Shown piece after piece: positions 59,800-64,000 of a stretch of 64,000 nt of DNA. The position numbers were made by a program, and so were the translations under genes. Origin of the DNA: Coriobacteriia bacterium (GTDB lineage: Bacteria > Actinomycetota > Coriobacteriia > Coriobacteriales > Eggerthellaceae); the NCBI GenBank assembly GCA_030530215.1, contig JAUMVJ010000001.1:120168-184167 (forward strand). The letters are read 5' to 3'. Within the stretch, counting starts at the first letter, position 1; each line of letters opens with the position of its first letter. The notes beneath the pieces are model-generated. The model was not told where the DNA came from and made no database searches. It was given only the letters and a program-made list of their open reading frames with translations.

Positions 59800-60110
59800 T
59801 AGCGATCACCGCCTTCACCCAAGATGGAGGGAATGAGGAACTGGCCGTCCTGCTGCTTGGGGGCGTTTGACAGAGCCACTTCCTGGCTGAAGCCTTCCAC
59901 TTCCACATCCTCGCGCATCACGTTGGACAAATCGCCGATGGGATGAAAAGTAGGCTCGACCCCTTCGAGGTCGTACTCGGTAATGGGCTTTAGGGTATCG
60001 ATGACGTTGTTCAGGTCGACCGTCATCTGGGCGACCTCGTCATCGTTCAGCCCGATGCGTGCGTACTCGGCAATGCCGCGCACGTCGGACTCGGTAACGT
60101 GTTGAGTCAT
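59799..60110 (-). CDS. gatC: Aspartyl/glutamyl-tRNA amidotransferase subunit C
   Basis: This 103-residue protein has the usual GatC layout: an N-terminal helix pair (VRGIAEYARIGLNDDEVAQMTVDLNNVID), LKPITEYDLEGVEPTFHPI, NVMREDVE and a flexible C-terminal belt ending FLIPSILG. It stabilises the GatA-GatB interface. The ATG at 60110 has AAGGA seven bases upstream; the frame continues to 60164 without support. First gene of gatCAB. Confidence 0.93.
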   Translation of the reverse strand: MTQHVTESDVRGIAEYARIGLNDDEVAQMTVDLNNVIDTLKPITEYDLEGVEPTFHPIGDLSNVMREDVEVEGFSQEVALSNAPKQQDGQFLIPSILGEGGDR

Positions 60111-60198
60111 ATGCTGTTCCTTCTTAAAAGCGCTTGGCCCTGCATGCAAACGATGCGCCCGCAAACAAGGCTGAAAGAATACCTGCCCATGATAACAA

Positions 60199-60228
60199 AG
60201 AGGGGAAGCGCTTTTCGGCCTCCCCGCT
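60199..60228 (-). terminator. Possible terminator downstream of pntB
   Basis: On the minus strand a GGGGAGGC...GCTTCCCC hairpin is followed by TCTTTGTT. It lies between pntB and gatC (gap 60111-60394). The same gap contains CGACACCCGAAGC, a short match to the right part of element B. No gene is seen there. Confidence 0.5.
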
Positions 60229-60394
60229 TTGCTTCATGCAGTATTTACTTGGAGCCTTCGGCGACCTTGCCCCGAAAGGCACGACACCCGAAGCCGGGTA
60301 CCGACGCACTGGCGCCTCAGGCGCGCAAGCCGTCGCGGCCCACAATCAAGGCGTGCTCGAACCTGCGTCCTGCCGCACACCACCGACCGCGCAG

Positions 60395-61852
60395 CTAGAG
60401 CGCAGCGTTGATAGCGTCGACGCTCGCCTTGGCGTCTGCCAAAAGCATCTTAGTGTTCTTGTTGAAGAAGAGCGGGTTCTGTACGCCCGCATAGCCGGCG
60501 TTGCCCATGGAGCGCTTGAACACGATGACCTCATGCGCCTCCCAAACATGAAGGACAGGCATGCCTGCGATGGGTGAATCGGCCTCAGAGGCGCTCGGGT
60601 TCACGGTGTCGTTGGCCCCGATAACCAGCACGGTGTCCACATCGGCGAAGTCGTCGTTTATCTCGTCCATCTCATAGACGCAATCGTAGGGAACGTTGGC
60701 CTCGGCCAAAAGCACGTTCATGTGGCCAGGCATGCGGCCGGCCACGGGGTGAATGCCAAACTTCACGTCAACGCCCATCGCCATCAGGCGCTTCGTCAAA
60801 TCGGCAACGGGGAACTGCGCCTGAGCCACCGCCATGCCGTAACCGGGCGTGATGACGACGCGCTTAGAGCGCTTGAGCAGCTCGGCCACTTCCTCAGCGG
60901 TGGTCTCGGTGTAGTCGCCGTAGTCTTTATCTTCAGCCGGCGCCGAGGAGGACCCGTTGCCGAAGCCGCCCAGGATAACCGACACGAAGGAACGGTTCAT
61001 GCCTTGGCACATGATGTAGGAAAGGTAGGCGCCCGAGGAGCCTACGAGCGCACCCGTGATGATGAGCAAGTCGTTGCCAAGGGTGAAGCCGTCCATCGCT
61101 GCCGCCCAACCCGAGTACGAGTTGAGCATCGAAACCACAACAGGCATGTCGCCGCCGCCGATGGCGAGCACCAAATGCGCGCCCAGCACCAGCGAAATGA
61201 CGGTAAGGATGGCCAAAGGAACAAGCCCCGCCTCGACGCTGCGGGTCGTGATGAACCAAGCGATCAGGGCGATGCTTGCCACGAGCATGGCCAGGTTGAT
61301 GAGGTTACGGCCGGGAAGCGTGAGCGGCTTGCCCGAAATCTTTCCCGACAATTTAAGGTAGGCAACGATCGAACCCGTGAAGGTAACCGCACCGATAAAC
61401 ACGGCAAGCCCAACCTCGCCCATATGGAAGACCGAAGAAGCACCCTCGGCGCCGGGGTTGGCGAAGAAGGAGTTGTAGCCCACCAGCACAGCCGACAGGC
61501 CAACGAAAGAATGCAGCTTGGCCACCAGCTCGGGCATCTCGGTCATCTGAACTTTGACCGCGTGCCACACGCCTATCGCGGCACCGATTGCCATGGCAAA
61601 GACGACGAGCACGATGGCAAGGACAGCAGCGCGCTCGTCGTTGGCCACCGACACGACGATCACCGAAGCCAAGGCGACGACCATGCCGCAAATACCCAGG
61701 CAGTTCCCCAGTTGCGCGGTTTTCTGCTTGGACAGGTTGGCCAAGGCCAGGATGAACAACAGCGCCGCCAGCAGGTAGGCCAGCTGCTCAACATGACCCA
61801 GGAAATCAAGCGCGCCGGCGCTTACGTTGAAACTCGTTTGCAGCAAATCCAT
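60395..61852 (-). CDS. pntB: NAD(P) transhydrogenase beta subunit
   Basis: This 485-residue protein has an N-terminal membrane domain of about nine helices (about 20-285) and a C-terminal NADP(H)-binding dIII domain. The dIII domain has [59 protein letters not shown], and [19 protein letters not shown] near the end. With PntA it uses the proton gradient to drive hydride transfer from NADH to NADP. Its ATG overlaps the pntA stop as TAATG. Confidence 0.96.
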   Translation of the reverse strand: MDLLQTSFNVSAGALDFLGHVEQLAYLLAALLFILALANLSKQKTAQLGNCLGICGMVVALASVIVVSVANDERAAVLAIVLVVFAMAIGAAIGVWHAVKVQMTEMPELVAKLHSFVGLSAVLVGYNSFFANPGAEGASSVFHMGEVGLAVFIGAVTFTGSIVAYLKLSGKISGKPLTLPGRNLINLAMLVASIALIAWFITTRSVEAGLVPLAILTVISLVLGAHLVLAIGGGDMPVVVSMLNSYSGWAAAMDGFTLGNDLLIITGALVGSSGAYLSYIMCQGMNRSFVSVILGGFGNGSSSAPAEDKDYGDYTETTAEEVAELLKRSKRVVITPGYGMAVAQAQFPVADLTKRLMAMGVDVKFGIHPVAGRMPGHMNVLLAEANVPYDCVYEMDEINDDFADVDTVLVIGANDTVNPSASEADSPIAGMPVLHVWEAHEVIVFKRSMGNAGYAGVQNPLFFNKNTKMLLADAKASVDAINAAL

Positions 61853-63420
61853 TAATCCTCAGAGCTCCTACGGAACATTCCCAGCATGCGATGCGTAACC
61901 AAAAAACCGCCGAAGATGTTAATGGAGGCCAGAAGCGCGGCAACAAAGGCGACGGCGGCAATAACGGGACTGTCCGAGCCGATCTGGGTAAGGGAGCCGA
62001 CGATGATAATGCCCGAAATCGCGTTGGTGACCGACATCAAGGGCGTGTGGAGCGCATGCGTCACATTGGTGATGACGTAGAAGCCAACCACGCACGCGAG
62101 CTCGAAAACGATGAAGTGGCTGGTCATCTCGGCGGGGGCGGCCAAAATGAGCGCGGCGCCCAACAGCGCGGCCAGCGCCTTCCACCAATGGCGAGCGAAA
62201 GCGGACTTCTTCTTGGGGGCGAGCTTGTCGGAATCGGCGTTGGTGCTTGGCTCTTGAGCCTTCGCCGTCGGGGCGGCCCCTTGCTTAGGCGCGGCCGAGA
62301 CCTTCACCGCCGGGGGCGGCCAACACACCTGGCCATCGAGTACGGCCGTGACGCCGCGCACAACCTCGTCGTTCTGGTCGTAGACGGGCTCGCCGTTCTT
62401 TTCAGGGGTCACCAGCTTGAAGAAGTTAACGATGTTCTGGCCGTAAAGCTGCGAGGCCTGGCCGGGCAAACGGCTGGGCAAATCGGTGTAACCGATGATC
62501 GTGACGCCGTTTTCGGTGGTGATGACTTTGCCCGCCTGCGTGAGCGCGCAGTTGCCGCCCTTTTCGTTGGCGCCCATGTCAACGATTACCGAGCCGGGGC
62601 GCATGCCCGCAACCGCTTCGGCGTCCAAGAGCAAAGGCGGCTGCTTGCCGGGGATTTGAGCGGTGGTGATGACGATATCGACCTCGGCAGCCTGCTCGGC
62701 ATAAACCTTGTTCGCAAGTTTAGCCTGATCGGCAGTCATTTCCTTGGCGTAGCCATCTTCGGAGTGCTGCACAACGGGAATGGGCACGAACTCCGCGTTA
62801 AGAGATTCAACCTGATCGGCCACCTCGGGGCGCACATCCGTCGCGCGAACGATGGCGCCCATCGATTTGGCCGTGCCGATGGCGGCCAGACCCGCAACGC
62901 CAACGCCTATGACATAGAGCTTGGCGGGAGCGATCTTGCCCGCTGCCGTCACCTGTCCGCCGAACAGACGACCAAAATGCGCGGCAGCCTCAACGACTGC
63001 GCGATAGCCGCCCACGTTCGCCATGGAAGAACGGACGTCGAGCGACTGGGCACGCGAGATACGAGGAACCATATCCATCGCAAGAGCAGTGACGCCCTGC
63101 TCGGCCAAGCGCTCAATGATCGCTGAATTCGCGCTCGGGTTAAGGCGGCTCACCAAGGTGGCGCCTGCCTTCATCTGCGCAATCTGCTGCCCGGTTGGCG
63201 TGTCCAAGGCGGTGACGATATCGGACGCCCAGACCTCCTCACCCGAAACCACTTCGGCATCTGCGCGCACATAGTGCTCGTCAGGGTAGTTGGCAGCCGC
63301 TCCCGCACCAGATTCAACGCACACGCTGAACCCAAGCCCTATGAGCTTTTCAACCGTGTCGGGCGTGGCTGCGACGAGCGTTTTCACGCCCTGCCATTCT
63401 TTAGGAACGCCAATCTTCAT
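61852..63420 (-). CDS. pntA: NAD(P) transhydrogenase alpha subunit (single-chain form)
   Basis: This 522-residue protein joins the NAD(H)-binding dI domain to the dII membrane part. Key dI features are [37 protein letters not shown], the Rossmann [31 protein letters not shown] and [16 protein letters not shown]. An Ala/Pro/Lys linker (about 380-415) precedes three to four C-terminal helices. This is the single-chain E. coli-like arrangement; many other bacteria encode alpha1 and alpha2 separately. GAGGGG precedes the ATG. Confidence 0.95.
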   Translation of the reverse strand: MKIGVPKEWQGVKTLVAATPDTVEKLIGLGFSVCVESGAGAAANYPDEHYVRADAEVVSGEEVWASDIVTALDTPTGQQIAQMKAGATLVSRLNPSANSAIIERLAEQGVTALAMDMVPRISRAQSLDVRSSMANVGGYRAVVEAAAHFGRLFGGQVTAAGKIAPAKLYVIGVGVAGLAAIGTAKSMGAIVRATDVRPEVADQVESLNAEFVPIPVVQHSEDGYAKEMTADQAKLANKVYAEQAAEVDIVITTAQIPGKQPPLLLDAEAVAGMRPGSVIVDMGANEKGGNCALTQAGKVITTENGVTIIGYTDLPSRLPGQASQLYGQNIVNFFKLVTPEKNGEPVYDQNDEVVRGVTAVLDGQVCWPPPAVKVSAAPKQGAAPTAKAQEPSTNADSDKLAPKKKSAFARHWWKALAALLGAALILAAPAEMTSHFIVFELACVVGFYVITNVTHALHTPLMSVTNAISGIIIVGSLTQIGSDSPVIAAVAFVAALLASINIFGGFLVTHRMLGMFRRSSED

Positions 63421-63471
63421 GGCCCCTCTTTCCTGCTGCCGTAGGTAAATCCATTCAGGTTTATCGACGCT

Positions 63472-63491
63472 TGTTTAATTTAATTAAAACA
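63472..63491 (-). promoter_or_regulatory. AT-rich palindrome upstream of pntAB
   Basis: TGTTTAATTTAATTAAAACA is a near-perfect 20-bp palindrome in otherwise GC-rich sequence, 51 bases before the pntA ATG. Its position and symmetry fit an operator for a dimeric regulator. I do not recognise the regulator. Confidence 0.5.
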
Positions 63492-63671
63492 ACAGAGTAA
63501 CGAGCATGACGTGACATACCGGGCAAATTCGAAAAACAGTGGCAAATGGACGAAAGAACCCGTTCGGCTGAAAAGGGCCTAACGGGCCTGAGCGTCAGCA
63601 AGAATGCAAGCCTCTAAGCAGGGCAAAAGCGCTACCAAATAGGTTTTTGCGCGCTGATAAGCGGAAAGACT

Positions 63672-64000
63672 CTAGCGCACGATGGGATTGATTGCGCGCG
63701 TGATGGCGTCGGCGATTTCAAGCGCCAGATCGCCACGATTGTTCCAGACGATCACCTTGCCACGAGCGCCGTCCGCAGTGATTTCGGAGAACTGGACGAT
63801 CGGAGCTTTTTCCACCTTAGCCAAGGAAGCCACCGCGCTCCCAGCGGCAACGGCTATCTCGTTGGCCAGCTCATTCAAATCGCGATCGTTGGCCACAATG
63901 AAGGACACCTGCGATTTTTCCAATGGCGCGGTAACGACGATGGTACTGGTGGAGGCGTTGGAGTTCGGCACGAACACGACCTCGCCCGTACGGTTGATAA
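63672..64000 (-). CDS. Unrecognised protein, 5' part cut by window edge
   Basis: A 108-residue C-terminal part is visible and the frame stays open to the right edge. It begins INRTGEVVFVPNSNASTSTI and ends ITRAINPIVR. The composition is that of a compact alpha/beta domain with alternating strands (STIVVTAPL, SQVSFIVAND, GKVIVWNNRG) and two helices; no cysteines or membrane segments appear. A GTG at 63977 could start it, but nothing supports that over an upstream start. It has typical codon use for the region. I do not recognise the family. Confidence 0.55.
   Translation of the reverse strand, partial: INRTGEVVFVPNSNASTSTIVVTAPLEKSQVSFIVANDRDLNELANEIAVAAGSAVASLAKVEKAPIVQFSEITADGARGKVIVWNNRGDLALEIADAITRAINPIVR

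Noticed and set aside
1-64000. tRNA or rRNA genes in intergenic gaps
   Set aside because: Scanning the gaps by eye on both strands found no T-loop sequence such as GGTTCGAATCC with matching acceptor stems, and no rRNA-like stretches.

Overview
The window is one continuous piece of a high-GC (roughly 60%) bacterial chromosome. Short intergenic gaps, GTG and TTG starts, a GatCAB amidotransferase, an SPETG-type sortase signal and the repertoire of genes point to an anaerobic actinobacterium of the class Coriobacteriia, probably Eggerthellaceae. That placement is an inference from gene content and protein style, not from a marker gene. No rRNA, tRNA, CRISPR array, insertion sequence or prophage was found.

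Layout: 1-1925 is part of a decarboxylase operon (OadA-type carboxyltransferase, OadG-like subunit, biotin carrier cut by the left edge). 2350-5446 holds a NodB-type deacetylase and an AlaA-like aminotransferase. 5598-10610 holds two secreted beta-helix surface proteins, separated by a 171-bp element with terminal inverted repeats. 10918-14983 is a sugar-nucleotide reductase plus a TAXI-TRAP uptake system. 15379-19559 is a CDF metal transporter and an Mtr4/Ski2-like helicase. 19675-24761 is a plus-strand run: cyclodeaminase, TrmB, and a complete ECF transporter (RibU-like S component, two ATPases, EcfT). 24880-30360 is a 1826-residue surface protein followed by a second copy of the 171-bp element.

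30572-35844 is a five-gene operon for a split (archaeal-type) glutamate synthase with a flavoprotein partner. Its promoter region carries a double box matching the actinobacterial GlnR pattern. 36056-37482 is a frameshifted NSS-family transporter. 37549-41433 is pheST under a T-box riboswitch. Histidine synthesis is split into two minus-strand blocks: hisB-H-A-F-(84-residue unknown)-I at 42171-45748, and a fused hisZG followed by hisD and hisC at 49550-53588. Between them lie a plus-strand class II aldolase and a lower-GC lipoprotein island. HisE and histidinol-phosphatase are not in the window. 54226-63420 holds a universal stress protein, RecQ, GatCAB and the proton-translocating transhydrogenase PntAB. 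A protein of unknown function is cut by the right edge.

Functionally, glutamate synthase, the AlaA-like aminotransferase, histidine synthesis and transhydrogenase form a nitrogen and redox core. The surface proteins, TRAP and ECF systems suit a host-associated or scavenging lifestyle. The most unusual signals are the paired 171-bp palindrome-bounded elements whose stems covary, the GlnR-like double box, the HisZ-HisG fusion, the broken NSS transporter, a tandem-repeat block upstream of hisB, and a GA dinucleotide repeat just upstream of a lipoprotein gene.
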